A stretch of DNA of 64,000 bases, from assembly GCA_963682175.1 (NCBI GenBank), contig OY821779.1:4166501-4230500 (forward strand). Direction: 5' to 3'. Source of the DNA: Triglochin maritima (taxonomy: Eukaryota; Streptophyta; Magnoliopsida; Alismatales; Juncaginaceae). Below the pieces are notes generated by a model that was given only the letters and a program-made list of their open reading frames with translations, did not search any database and was not told the DNA's origin. The number at the start of each line of letters is the position of its first letter. Position 1 is the stretch's first letter. Shown here in pieces: positions 13,001 to 28,000 of this stretch. The position numbers were made by a program, and so were the translations under genes.

Positions 13001-16000
13001 CATCGTTTTATATTATTATATTATGTAAGGTTTGATTTCATAGTACCTCTTCCATATTCAGTGTATAGCCGTTAAAGACATTGCATAGGGTAAAGATTAG
13101 ACTTAACAAACAAAGTAGTAGTTGAAGACTGCAATATACTTGGTGGCACGGAAGGTGACTACCCATTTTATTGCAATTTTTTTTTGAAGTGGTTCTGTGA
13201 TGCCTAGTTGTCCACTTCTACATTTTTGCACGTAATTCGACAGTTTGTTTGTGCTTTCTGGGTAAATTTAACGGTATCTAATGTATGCCTAATTCCAGGG
13301 CCAGCTCTAGCACCCTCTGTTGGTAGCTATGGCATCGGAATGGAGCAACTCACTTCGTTGACCAGGAATCAAGAGCACTCTGCTTTGCAGAGATATGGAG
13401 GGGTAAATTGCTTAAAGATGACACATATATTGATTTGTACTGTTCAACTGTGTTTTATACTTGAGATGGTAGGTATTCCCACCCAAACAATTCTGCTATG
13501 CCTCAGGTCAATGGATTATCAAACTTGCTACATACAGATTTACACAAAGGAATTGATTCAAGTGATTTCGATATTTTAAACCGTAGAGATGAGTTTGGAG
13601 CTAATACATATCCTCGGAAGGAGGGGCGAAGTTTCTGGGTATCTCCTGTTTTCGTGATTAATTTGTGATTGCTTCCATCTCATGCTGTTGCTGATATTTT
13701 TTTATTTTTTTTAAGGTTTTCTTGTGGGAAGCATGGCAAGATTTGACACTTATCATCTTGATGGTTGCTGCTGCACTCTCCTTAGGTTTGGGCATAAAAA
13801 CAGAGGTACTTTTTGGCAAAGCTATTATGTGTTAGGAAATTTTGGTGGTTTAGCACTTTTTTTTAATGTTTAGAGGGATTCCTGCTTCAGATTTGAAGGC
13901 TGATTTTACTAAAATCATTTAGATGATTAAATACAATAACTTGGTCATTGCTATTTGTTTTGTTTTCAAAAAAACAAGTAATCCCGTAGATATGGTTTTG
14001 ATCAATTCTATTTGTAGGATAGATGGTTATTCTAATTAGGTGGAACAAGAAAGGTTTCATGTTCCCAAGTTCATCATTTTTCTTAATATATGCAAACCTT
14101 TTCTTGGAAAATGTTCCACTGTTGTCTATAGACTAACTAGGAAGTGAACTTATAAGAGCTAGTCGTCAAATGATTTACACCAACACACATAATTATAACA
14201 GTACCTTTTCAATGAAAATGGGGTAACTTAGGCAGCGCTAAAAGGGCATCAATAATGGGGAATGAGAATGTCTTCAGCAAAGTGCCATGGGATGACATTT
14301 ATTTCTTTTGTTTGATGTTAATGGGAGGTGATAAGGAAGCTTTCTTTTTTTATGGGGTGTGCATACGCCACAAACAGAAACAGATGTTATAATATATGCC
14401 TTCTAGTCAATATTTGCCACATGCTAGATGGGAAAGAATAAAGTTAGATAATATCAAAATGTTACATTTAATAAAAAAGAGAGTCAATGGTTATATTTTT
14501 TTCATGCTCTACTGATAGATATTTATTTTACTGTGTAAAAAAATACCAATGACATTTAGGTATCAAATAGGAGGTGAGGCAGAGGAAAGGGAGAAAGTTG
14601 AGTTGACACCCAAGACATTTATGTAAGATGTCATGTTTAGGAAGGCAAAATGAGAAAATATTGTGGTAAAGATTGAGATTGAAGAGAGATGAGGTTGAGA
14701 AGAGAGAAATAGGGGTCATGGTTAAGGATGACCTAACATGAAAATGTTGAAGGTATTCGGTCCTCTAGTCCAAGGGCACCTGCATCATAAAGGAACCACT
14801 GAAGGATGCTGTCTAATCATATAAACTTATCAATGTGAAACATATTGCTGACTTTTGTTTTGACTTTCCCAAGTTTTTGCTACTTCTAGGGTCCAAAAGA
14901 AGGATGGTATGATGGTGGAAGCATTGCATTTGCTGTAATTCTGGTTATAGTCGTTACAGGTATTAGTTTCACAATGAAGTATTATTATATTTCTTTGTTT
15001 ATTATTTATGCCCAATTTTTCGACTTTTAGTTTATATGTAAGTATAGACACAAATTCAGTCTTAGTATCCGTATAGGTTCTCTTCAAAGTTTACAATTGC
15101 TTGTTGGCCTGTCGAGAGATATTTAACTCAAAATAATGATTGTGTTAATAGCTATTTCCATCTTTACTTCTACTACTCTTATATGTTTACATTTAATTCC
15201 TTTAGCGTACATTGTTGGGTCATCGTGCATACATGTATCTCTATTTTGTGTGCCTTTTGATTTATATATTACCCTTGTTAGCTGTCAGTGACTACAGGCA
15301 GTCACTCCAATTCCTAGCTCTGAATGAGGAGAAGCGAAATATACATCTGGAGGTTTGTCCTCTTGCTCTTTCTGCTCTTGGACTCTTAATGAAAGAGAGA
15401 GAATGCTGATTAGTAGTCCATAAAATGGAATGATCTCCTATGCAAGTGGTTCCTTATAAATTGGAAGTATATGAGACAATATCTCTTTGTAGTGTACAGG
15501 TAATCAGAGGTGGCAGAAGAGTTGAAATCTCTATATTTGATATTGTTGTCGGAGATGTTGTTCCTCTTAAAATTGGCGATCAGGTAATTGATATCTGGAG
15601 TGCATATATTTGTTGCACATGCATTTCCCTTTGAACTGATTAAGAGAATAATTTCTTCAGGTCCCTGCTGATGGAATTTTAATTGGAGGTCACTCTCTTG
15701 CAATTGATGAATCTAGCATGACAGGGGAAAGCAAGATTGTAAGCTTCTTGACACTTGCACTAAGTTATGCACCACTGTATGACATATATTTCACTAAGTG
15801 CAAACAATTGTACCCATGACTAAAGGTGAAATTGAACCGCTATATCAAAATATATCACAACTATTGACATAATTATAAGCCATTACAACAACAACAACAA
15901 CAAAGTCTTTAATCCCTAACTAATTGGGCGGGCTAGAAATAAAACTCATCAATAGTCATGGTTCCAACATGTTAATAGCTTCCTATGCACTCCTACCATA

Positions 16001-19000
16001 GCTAAATCTTTGGATATATTCCAATCCTCCAAGTCTCCTCTCACCACTAACTCTCAAGTTGAACTTTGTCTTTCTCTACTCTTTTAATGTCTTCCTTAGG
16101 TAGAGTATGGTGAAATGGCATCCATATAAAGTTCTGAGTGTCCAACCTAAATGGTGAAATCACATTCTTACCTAGCCAAGCGCCATCATGTCATGTTCAT
16201 CTATATATCTTTATAATCATTGCATACTACTTCTTGGTAATTGATAAGCAATCCAAAGAAGAAGTTAATTAAACATACCTATATTGTTGGACGACTTTGT
16301 TGGTAAAAAAGGGAAGAGTCATGATCCTCCTCATCTTCCGCCAGTGATCACCATAAACAGTGAACACCATATCCTGCCCACTTTATGCAACACTCACCTT
16401 TTGTATAACTTGTCTTTTCGTAACCCAACATTCTACTCCCATACATCATTGCCTCATAGCGGGTCTTATGGTCCTCGTATTAAACTTACTCTTAACTTAA
16501 GTGGGATCTTCTGTCGTAGAAGACACCCTATGCTTGCTGTCATTTCATCCAACCTAAGCTTTTTGACATCTTCATCAATTTCCCCGTCTTTTCGAAGTAT
16601 CTATCCTAAATATCTAGAAGTATCCTTCTTGGATGCAACTTGTCCATCCATACTTCATCCCTCTCTTCTGTACCAGTGACATTGAGGTTGCAGTAATGTA
16701 TTTTCATCCTATTCAGTTCTACCCTTTGTATAAGCCATTAAAACAGCAAAAATTAAAACCAGAAGAACACACTTTGCCTAATGAACTCCACTGTTTCAGG
16801 CTCGTAAAGATCAAAAGGCACCGTTTTTAATGTCTGGATGCAAGGTTGCTGATGGTTATGGCACAATGCTGGTATGAAAAGTCACCGTCTGATTTTGTTT
16901 TGTTAAATTTGGTTGAAGTAGACAAGCTTGTGGAGTTGTGGTCAAAGCCTTTTCATTTTGTTTATAGTGTTCAGGAATTAGTAATTACAATACATTGACA
17001 CATTTGTTCTGATAGAGACATACTCAGCATGTTTATGATATGCATTGCGCAAATATCTGATATATGCTAGAAGTTATGTAGAGAAATTTGCCTATAACTC
17101 TAGATAGATTAGGCTATTACTTACATCCTTCCAATAAGAACAAACTATCCTACATCCATTGCAAACGTTTGTTAGTAATTACATCCATCTAGTAACTTTA
17201 GTTTCTTTGTCTATCTATTTTTTTCATATTTCTTTTTCATATCTGTGGTTCAGATCCCTAACCCAATTTATAAGATGACGCTGATAATAAATGGGGAAGC
17301 ATTCTCCAGTGATCTGAATATATTGTGCATACATTGACATTTATAATTCCTAACATCATGGAAGCAAGATGAGCTCTTCACTTCTCCTTAACAGATTTTC
17401 TGAAAATTAGCATTACAATTTTTCCCATTTCGTAATTTTTTTATCAGGTTACAGCTGTGGGAATTAACACAGAGTGGGGTCTATTAATGGCTAGTATCTC
17501 AGAGGATACTGGCGAGGAGACACCTTTGCAGGTTTCCCCTTTGCACAATGCTTGTTTTAATTTTGATTTGGTATGTTATCTTCTTAAATGTTCACCGTCA
17601 TATTTCCCCCCTTTTTGAACTTATACTGAAAAGGTACGACTGAACGGTGTTGCTACTTTCATTGGCATAGTTGGATTATCAGTCGCTTTTGTGGTGCTTG
17701 TTGTCCTAGTCGCCAGGTAAATTGAATATATGTTCAGTTGCACATAATCTTGCATGTCATATCACAAGTAGGTCTGCGATATTTCAAGTGTAGTGAAATG
17801 GGGTTACGTTCCCTTTTTTTGATCGGTTGGATAGGATCCCTTGTTAGACTCCATGAGTCATATAAAGTTGTAATTTCACGTCTCCCGTACGAGTGGAGTT
17901 GTGTCATGTGGACCAATGGCTTAAATGCATTGTAACTGTTTTCTTTTGCAATATACTTGGTGGCACAGAAGCTGAGTACCCTTTTATTTGCAAAAAAGGT
18001 CTAGATTGACAATTTGTCTTAGATCAATCTCAGCTGGCACCCTTTGAGTCTCATTCCTGGTGGTGTTTATGGACAATGTTTTGTTGTGACAAATATATGT
18101 ACGTGAGAGATCCATTTCCTAACCAACAGGGAAGTTTAGTTTGTATTGTATCATAGGATTTAGATGTCAATGATGTCATCCTTAAACTAATAAGTTCTGA
18201 CCATGGAAAGGACCTTCCTCTAAACCATTGGATTTATAATGTTTTGTTGCTTTAATGTCTTTATAGAAAAATCTGAAAATTAAGTGATTTGCATTTCAGG
18301 CTAGTTGATTATGATTTTTAAGCTCTAAGTCGAGTTTGAGTCAACACTTTTGTGTGTATCTGAATACTATATGCAAATGTAGTTTTCTAAACGACTTGGA
18401 TATTGATCTACCAATTCTCTCATTTTGTCGAAAAGGAATTATATAGAGCAAGGTCTGTGCAGTGTGGTCACTTGAATAGAAAATATGTTGGTGAAAGAAA
18501 TTCAGACTGATCGTAGTTACCAAATGAAGTGAGAAGAATTAGTGTTCTCCCATTTAGAAGATACACATGATAATAAATTTTAAGGATGCGTAAAAATAGT
18601 ATGTTATAGGTAAGGTCATATTTCATTCATATCCTATTTAATTATTTATATTACAGACATTGCCAACAAATAACAGTCAGGATTCAGAAAAACTGGGAAT
18701 GCTTAGTTGATATCAAACCTTAACATGAAGAGCTTGCTTTGCCATCTTTTGCGAATTCCACATGTACTTTTCCCCCCTGGCTGATGCCAGACATGTAAGA
18801 CCAGTTCGGATGATTGACATTTAATAATCATAACAATTCTCTTACTGTGGAATTGGTCTGTAGAGATGTCAAAAAAGTTCACGGGTTAATAAACATATTA
18901 TCAGCTTAGCGTGCTTAGTATCTCCAAAAGGTTAATGATAAAAAAGTATCTCCAAAAGGTAACTTTTTCTTTAAATCATTCACAGATACTTTACTGGGCA

Positions 19001-22000
19001 CTCAGAGAATGCAGATGGCACGCCACAGTTTATTCAAGGGAAAACAAGCTTCAATAAGGCATTAGATGGGCTGATCAAAATTGTGACTATTGCTGTATGT
19101 TATCCTTTCTGAACACCTTGAGTTAATTTCCATTAGCACCTCCGAATTTTGTGTCTTACACTACTTGCTCATTAGGTCACTATTGTGGTCGTTGCAGTTC
19201 CTGAGGGCCTACCCTTAGCTGTTACCTTAACGTAAGCGCATGTTCTTGTATTTAGAAATTTGTTACTGGCACCATATAAATGCAAACCGTTCGTATTTAC
19301 TCAATGCAGACTTGCATATTCAATGAGGAAAATGATGGCAGACAAAGCATTGGTATGCATCTTTACTACAAGCATATGACAGGTAAAGAGACAACAAAAC
19401 ACTCTGGTAGTATCTAAATAGTTATGTTCCAGGTGCGCAGGCTTTCTGCTTGCGAAACCATGGGATCAGCTACTACAATTTGCAGTGATAAGACTGGAAC
19501 CTTAACCCTGAATCAGGTACCCTTTTTGTGCATATGTTGTGTGACCGGTTTTTGATATTTTCTTGGTTAAAATGGGTGCTAAGACCTGAAGCTTCTTGGT
19601 ACTATCTGTTTATAAGTGAATCTATGAAACATTTGCATCAATTGGGTGTCTGTACTTTCTCAATTTATGGAGATTACATTTGTTCACTTTTATAGATTTT
19701 TTTGTGAACAATGTATTTGTTGATATTCTTTTCCAGATGACAGTAGTTGAGGCATATATTGGTGGAAAGAAGACAAATCCTCCCCACGATACAGATCTAT
19801 TAGCTTCAAATGTAACTTCTCTACTCATTGAAGGAATAGCACAAAACACTATAGGAAATGTCTACATGCCAGAGGCAAGTGTTGTTTAAGTAAAGTTTAT
19901 TTCGTGCAGAATTTGCAAATATATGTTATATTTGTCATCTGATTTTCTTTTGACAGAGTGGGCTAGTTGAAGTGACAGGTTCACCAACTGAAAAGGCTAT
20001 TCTTTCCTGGGGCGTTAAGGTAGAGTTCTTTTGGTTATTTTGATCATTATTTTGAACATGGTCTTATTCCCACTAACGGTTGTTAATAGATGGGGATGGT
20101 ATTTGACGCTGTGAGATCCAAATCATCTATCATCAACGCTTTCCCATTCAATTCTGACAAAAAGCGAGGTGGTGTTGCTGTCCTGGTAATATATTTTCTC
20201 GCTAAAATCTTAATTTATATTCCCTTTATGGTGGTTAGAATTAAATGAAACTTATATTGCAAATTTTAGAAAACTGTATTGTCATTTTACTTCAAAATCA
20301 GTTTGAGCAATTTTGTTTTTTTAGTTAATAAAATATTTTGTCTTCTTTTGATTTCATAATACTTCTTTTGATTCCCTCTGTCTCATTGATGTGAAGTGCA
20401 ATTAACCATCTGGTATTCCACGATAAATAAGAAATGTAGATAATTTAAGTGGCCATTTTAACTTAATCCATGATAATCCAAATGCGAAAAGGCAGTTTAG
20501 TCTTTGACTCATTGGAAATAGACAAAGCAGTTGTTGTTTTAGTTTTCTATTAATTGAAGATGACCAAACTTAATTGTCTTGTATTTCCATTTAGCAGGAG
20601 GATATGGAAGTTCATATACATTGGAAAGGCGCTGCTGAGATAGTTTTGGCTTCATGCTCCAGTTGGCTTGATTCAAATGGTGATGTGCGGAAGCTGGATT
20701 CTGATATGGTATGCTTCAACAATTAATTCTTTATAGTTGTGATGTCCGTATTAGTAAATCATATTCATATCCAATGTAATTTTTTATTTTAAGTCTTAAC
20801 ATAATGTACACATTCATCTGATCTCATTATGCTTTATGGTATTATATTGGCACCATTTAGGAATTTTAATGGGGTTTCATACTCAGAACCAACACCTCAC
20901 TTCCAGTAATACAACCCTTGAAGTACTTTTATTATGGTCCTACAGTTTCTCTAAACGTTCTTTGCTGTCATTGAGACTCAACATGTAATGTTAGTTTTTT
21001 TCTTCATACCTTTGACAAACATGCAACTCTTAGCATTTTCGTAGACACATAATAGAACATACTTTCGCCTCCTGTGCAGGTTATCCTGTTTAAGAAAAAT
21101 ATCGAGGACATGGCAGCAGACAGCTTGAGGTGTGTCGCTTTCGCATATAGAATCGAACATATTGAAGAGGTGCCAAGTGAAGAACAGTGTGAGCAGATGG
21201 TTTTGCCTGAGGAAAATTTGATTTTGCTTAGTATTGTGGGATTGAAGGTATGGATCTATGGTGCTATAGCATTGATGGTCATTGAATATGGTTGTCATTT
21301 TACTGCTTTCTCTTTTGTAAAAGTAATTTTAAGTTTATTTTTGTGGCTAATGTTGGTAGCTATCTTTCTAGATGTCTCACTCATCCAGCGTGTGTGTTCC
21401 CTTTTTATGACTTCTTAATCTTAATTACTTAAAATTTTCTGTCATATCTACTCTTAAAAATAATTGGTGACATTATTACTTAACGGGGATACCAATTAAC
21501 TCCCATATCACAAATTAATTCACCATGCTTCGTACCTCTTGGTTGATCATTGCATTTCATTTTAACCTGCTTATTTAGGCCCCACTTTCTTAAACCGCAT
21601 CTAGATTTAATTCCACTCTTTACCTGATAATCTTGTTCTGCCTTTTTTTTGCCTTTTGACTGCATTTACAGGATCCATGCCGCCCTGGGGTTAAAGATGC
21701 CATGCTAATATGCAAAAATGCTGGTGTAAAGGTAATTATTGAATGACCCACATGATTTTCAAGTTCTATGTTTCCTGCCAATTTGTTTCAGTAATATTAT
21801 AGTTGCATGTGAAATGTTTGAAGGGACATAATAGAAATGTTTGAAGGGACATAATACAACGCAGCTTTTAAGGTTTTACTGCTTTATGTTTCAACTAAGA
21901 AACAACTTTTAGGGAATAGTGCATCGTCTAACATTTTGAAATGCAAATAGGAAGTAGGTGACAAGACTGTACAACATATACTATTGTCTAGAGCTATCTC

Positions 22001-25000
22001 ACGTTTTGATTGATAATAAATGCTTCAATGTGTACCTTATAATGTGATTTAGGTTCGCATGGTCACTGGAGACAATCTTCAGACTGCCAAAGCCATAGCT
22101 TTGGAGTGTGGAATACTGGATTCTGAAGCTGCTGCTACAGAGCCAACTGTCATTGAAGGAAGGGCATTTCGTGAATTACCTGATAGTCAAAAAGACGAAA
22201 TTGCCGAAAAAATATCTGTGAGATCTGTGACTTATCTTACCTCTGCATATTTGTATTTGTATGCAATTAAGTGATTAACTAAGATACCGTGGCAACTTAT
22301 TCACACATCGACAGCTTGACACTAGTAGAAATAATGTTTCAACAGTTCGAAATGTTTTTGAGTTTAACCTTAACATGAATTCATAATATTCATATGTCTG
22401 TGCATGATCATGCAGAATAGCTGAATAACGTTGTCGAGGAATAATCGACATTTCAATGTGGTATCGTATATCATGCACAATGGTGCCTGGCACTTGCATC
22501 CACCTTTGACTTTATACCTTCAAATGCTGGACTCATAAGATGTCATGTGTGCAGATGAGCGTTGGCAGTCATATCACATTAAGCATATGACTTGTGATGT
22601 TTAAGTATAACATCCTGCACACTGTTTTGGTAAATGTTTGCTTAAGTGATCACCAATTCTTGTTGGATCAGAAGAAGCACGAGAAGGCTCCTTTTAAGAA
22701 AAAAATAGCATTGGGCTGATTCTATGATTCCTTATGTGTCCCATTCCCTTGTGCGTGTGCAATTATGCACTACCATGTGGATTATCAAAGGTAGGTTCAG
22801 ATGTAATGCACAAAGGCACGTAATATAGAAGAAAATTGTCGTCATTTCATTATCAAAAAATGCACTTCAATTTTATTTATTTTGAAAACTGTATAATAAA
22901 TTGTATTAGAAAATAAGAAAAACTAGCCGTGGCTAGCAACCCTGCCCACACAAAAAGGTGTGGACTGCTACAAAAGCGCCAAAGGACGTCTAGCTAACAA
23001 AGAAGCTAAATGACCTATAAGACCTTTGCTGGGCTAATCTATGCTACGTGGGGGATTCAAATTGGGGATCCCTCTATCCCATTTTGTTAATACTTTGCGT
23101 TCAAGTTGGGTACCCCTTCTCTTGAACATATTCCCATGAAAAGATGTCATGACATCTGAGAAGATCATTCTCTGAACCTCCGAGTGTGCCAACTCCCTTG
23201 CTTCATGCCTGCGCATGTTACGTTTTGTCCAGATATGCCAGATGGTTGCCGCTATAAGTGACCACATTAGCCCCCAACACGATGTCCCAAAAGTTAACTC
23301 ATTTGTCTTGAGCATAATGTCCTCTAACTCCGTAGTCTGTGCCTCAATAATATCATTGGTCTGTCTGCAGATACCCAGCAAATATCCTTTGTGTATGAGC
23401 ACACAAAAAACAAATGCCCCAAGCTCTCATCTTGAGACAAGCATAGATGACATGACCTGTCAAGTTGGACACTGAGCCTCTCTCGGTGGGACAATGTTGC
23501 TTGGGTTGTGATCATTCCCCAGCGCGCTCTCCATAAAGTGACAATGTTTGCTCACTTGAGACACCCATATCCCTGCTGTCAAATGGTCATTGTCGCCTCT
23601 CATTCTAATCGTCTCTCAAGCATTCCTGAAGGAGAACTCATTTCCTGCCTCTATCCAGAGCTGTGTGTGGCCGTCCATACAATGCATTGTGTGCTCTTTG
23701 TTATCAACAATTTCACACCAAGTTGCTGAGTCAATACCAGTCCGTTTCGCTAAATTTTCCAAGGTGGAGCCCCCCCCCCCCCCCCCCCCCACATATCTTT
23801 CTCTCATCCAGTGGCACCAGACCGAGTTCCTATCATGCCATACACGCCATGTTCGTTTGATTATTGTAGCTCTTGCTACATCAATAAAGTCGCGGAGGCG
23901 AAGCTCTCCATCCTCTTTTGGTAGTGACATCTTAGCCCAGACCACGACCTACTTGCCCTCCCACTTGCCGTCCCAATTCCTGGAAGAATTGGGCATTAAA
24001 CCCATCCGAGCCTGAACTCTTGTCTGGGTGAAGCTTCATGACCGTTGTCTTGACATCCTCATAAGTTGTAACCCTAGAGAGTTCTTTGTTTTGCTCCAAG
24101 GAAACCTGCCTCTGGAAGCTTTTGCGCACCCTAACTAGTGGTGATGGTGCTGCCTTAAACAAATTGGAGAAGTGTGCAGAGCATTTGTCCTCCACGTCCT
24201 TCCTGGAAATCATGTGTCGCACATTCTCACAAATTAGTTTATACAAGGAATTTTGAGATTTCTCTCCCCTGTCACCGCGGCAAAAAAATTTGTATTCCTA
24301 TCCCCAAGGTTTAGCCAGGTAACCCTACTCCGTTGTCGCCAATTCTCTTCCTCAATCTGCCAAGCCTCCCGGAGGCGAGCTTTGGTCTCAGAGAGTCTTC
24401 TTTGTGCTTCAATGCTCAGGAGGCTGCTGGTCACTGCCTTTTCCGCCTCCCTGACTTCATTTGTAGCCTTACCCGTAGGACAGAGCTTATTCTTAATATA
24501 ATGCTTAAACATGAGCTTCGTCCGAGTCAAGCGCTGAGGCAAGCAATAGAATGAGGTACCGCTATCTTCATCCCTCCAAACCCTTCTGATCATGTCCCCA
24601 AGATTCGGAGTCCTAGTCCATGAGTTAGTGAATCTAAAAGGGACATTCCTGCTTTCAAGTTTACGAAGATTCAATCGCAAGGCCAAATGGTTGCTCGTGC
24701 CCCCTCCAATGTGCTCAACTTTGCATAGTGGCCACAGCTCAAACCAAGTGCTATTACCCAAAGCTCTATCAAGTTTGCTGGTAACTCGTCCATCTCCTAT
24801 TACCCCATTGCAAAACGTCTTCTCATCACCAGTGTAAGGAACCTCCAAGAGAGACGCCTCATCTATGCAACTATTGAACTCGTCCATCCCTCCCCAACGT
24901 GGGTCAGTTGGACTATCTCTCTCCCACATCCATCTTATTTCGTTGAAGTCGCCAATCACCAGTCACGACTCTTCCACCCCCTGACTGAGCTCAATAAGCT

Positions 25001-28000
25001 TGCCTCACAGTATGCGACGTACCATTTTAGATGATGCCCTATAGACCGCAGAAACAAGGATGGAAAGCCCTCCTTTATTGCGCGCCCTAAAGTGCACTAC
25101 TTGTTTCTGAACCTCCAAAATTTCCACCTCCTAACTCTCACAGGACCATGCGACCCATATGGAATCTGGAGTGCCCCCATCAAAAGCACCACTATTAGTC
25201 TCGACCCTCCAACCAGTTCTCAAAAACTTGCTAGAGAACTCAAAATTCACCCTCCAAAAAATGCACTTCCAAGCATATAGAGATTTGTTAGGAATTTGAC
25301 TTTCACTGAATTGGGCCCAGTCACCCACAACACGAGAGTCTCATTCCGGAGACACATCTAAAGTAGAAGAATTGATCACACACCAAGAACAAAAGAAATT
25401 ATGTGGAAAATCCACAACCCAACACACACTATGTATTTTATTGATGAGAGAAAGTTACATTGACGAAACTAACTCTCCACCCAACTAACTCTTTATCCCC
25501 CTTTTGTGCCATCTCCATCGACTACCCACTCCACACTCCATCGACTAAAGGAAGAGACATGAAACTTCCACTGAAAACGTTCTAATGCAAGGAATTTTTC
25601 TCAATGCATCCGACATAGCAGGCTCTGTGAATCTATGTTGTTATTTTGAACACAACAGATCTACTGCTTACTGCACAATGAACAGTACTTCACACATTGT
25701 ATTGCATTTGCAGGTGATGGGAAGATCTTCTCCCAATGACAAACTTTTACTTGTGCAAGCTCTGAGGAGGAAAGGCCATGTTGTTGCTGTTACCGGAGAC
25801 GGAACTAATGATGCTCCTGCACTTCATGAGGTTGCTTTTACATAACATCTAAAAATTGTAAATTATTTTTAGTCATGTACTTCTTAAACTCATTGGCTCC
25901 TGTATTTAAATTATAATCACATGAATCATTCTTTTGTTGATACATCTATCTTCTAGGCTGACATAGGTCTTGCGATGGGCATACAAGGAACAGAAGTTGC
26001 AAAAGAAAGCTCAGACATCATTATATTAGATGATAACTTCACTTCAGTTGTAAAGGTAGACTACTTATTTCATTTTTTACTTGCATATTGGGTTCACTTC
26101 ATACTTTTTTTTCTTTTGAAATTTTGAACTTTATACAGTTACAACCTTCGATTTCTTTCACTTTCCTAACAGGTTGTTCGCTGGGGGCGTTCTGTTTTTG
26201 CAAACATTCAGAAATTTATTCAGTTCCAGCTCACTGTCAATGTTGCAGCTCTCACAATAAATGTCGTAGCGGCGATCTCATCTGGACATGTTCCTTTAAA
26301 TGCTGTTCAGGTTAGAAAGTTTGTTCACTACATGGTCCTTCATAGAAATAGTTTGTTCCCTACACAATTTTTTATAGTATGGATCAATTTGATATTTTAC
26401 AGGATTAGATTAAATATTTTTCTTTCCGCTCACTTCCACAAACTGTTTTCTTCTTTAGCATATGACTACTTTAAAACGAGTCCCCTTTTTTGCATTTTGA
26501 ACAGCTTCTGTGGGTTAATCTCATCATGGATACTCTTGGAGCACTTGCATTAGCTACTGAACCTCCAACTGATCATCTCATGCAGCGACATCCGGTTGGT
26601 CGAAGGTGTGAGTTTGGAATGCATTTAGTACAATGTTTTGACTAATTTCTGACATATTTGACTGGTATTCTATACTATCTAGGAATGCAAATGGTACATA
26701 TCATGCCATCTAGGAACACAAATGATACAGAAATGTTTTCCTCTATTTCTATCTAAATCTAGTTTAAGGATGTAGAATATTTACGTGATAATGATTAAGA
26801 GATGGCGGGACCAGGTGGAGTCATCAACCGAAGTAAGCTAAGTTTATCTCAGTTTATTATTGATGTATTGTTATTAGGATGTCATATTTTAGGTGTCATT
26901 CTTTGTTTAATGTTATGTAGACTTGAATTGGAAGGTTATATAGTGGTATTCGAGTGTACGATTTGTATGAACTTTGACCCATTTGTATCTGAAAGTTTTT
27001 TCTTCTTTCAGGGAGCCTCTAATAACAAATATCATGTGGAGGAACTTGATGGTCCAAGTATGTTTTGTTTTATTATAATTTTTATGCTTACTGTTACGTT
27101 TTGCTATATAAACATCTTTCTTTGCCGTATTCAGGCCATATTTCAAGTGGTTGTCCTCCTTATTCTCAACTTCCAAGGCGAGAGTATTCTTCAGTTACAA
27201 CATGAAAGCCATGAACATGCAGACAAAGTGAAAAAATCCTTTATATTCAATACTTTCGTCCTGTGTCAAGTAAGTTTGATTTTTATTTCAATACACAAGT
27301 GTGGTGCCATGTATTTGGTTTTACTTAATTGAATAGGTTGATACATGATATTCTATTAAGTTACTAAATTGTAGTCAGGAGTAACAACAGCCTAGTTTGG
27401 GTTGTTTCCTGTTTTGAAGTTTTAGACATATTTGATCAGACGCTGCAAATTCAGTACCATGTCAGTAAAAAACTCAACTTACCTTTACCAACTACATTAT
27501 TGTATTTTTAATTTCATAGATTCTTAAAGTTGCACTTATTACTGTAAAGACATACACATTACATCAATCATTTTGCACCCAAAATTTAACCTGTCACTTC
27601 AGGTCACTGACTTTACAGGCCTTACCTTCTCTTCCTTTTGTGTATGTTTTTTAAATACTTTTTTTTTGAAATGGGTTCTTTATATGTTTGAATACTTATG
27701 CCCGTCACTTATTTTGTGTTGGAAATTTACAAATTAAAACTTTGCTGCTAGAAGTTATTACTGCTTCGGAAATCTTGAACTCATTGCTACCTGGTCCTTT
27801 TTTAATTCCACTGCTGAGCAATAACCAAAAAGAACCAGTATCTCAACCGTGAGAGGAAAAATGTATTATGTCTAGAGAATAAGTGAAGAAGGTTATACAA
27901 GTTCACAATTTTCCTGCAGAGGATGTCCTGAAATTAATTTCATGAGGTTCTTTTCTCTTCACCATTAGGTTGGATACTAAAACAGATCGATGCCCTATCT

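Noticed and set aside
23590..24015. Plus-strand frames of up to 141 residues inside the LINE
   Set aside because: They are shadows of the antisense LINE coding remnants.
26802..27332. 176-residue open frame
   Set aside because: It is intron sequence read through two Ca2+-ATPase exons in the wrong frame; the true exons are 27012-27057 and 27135-27269.
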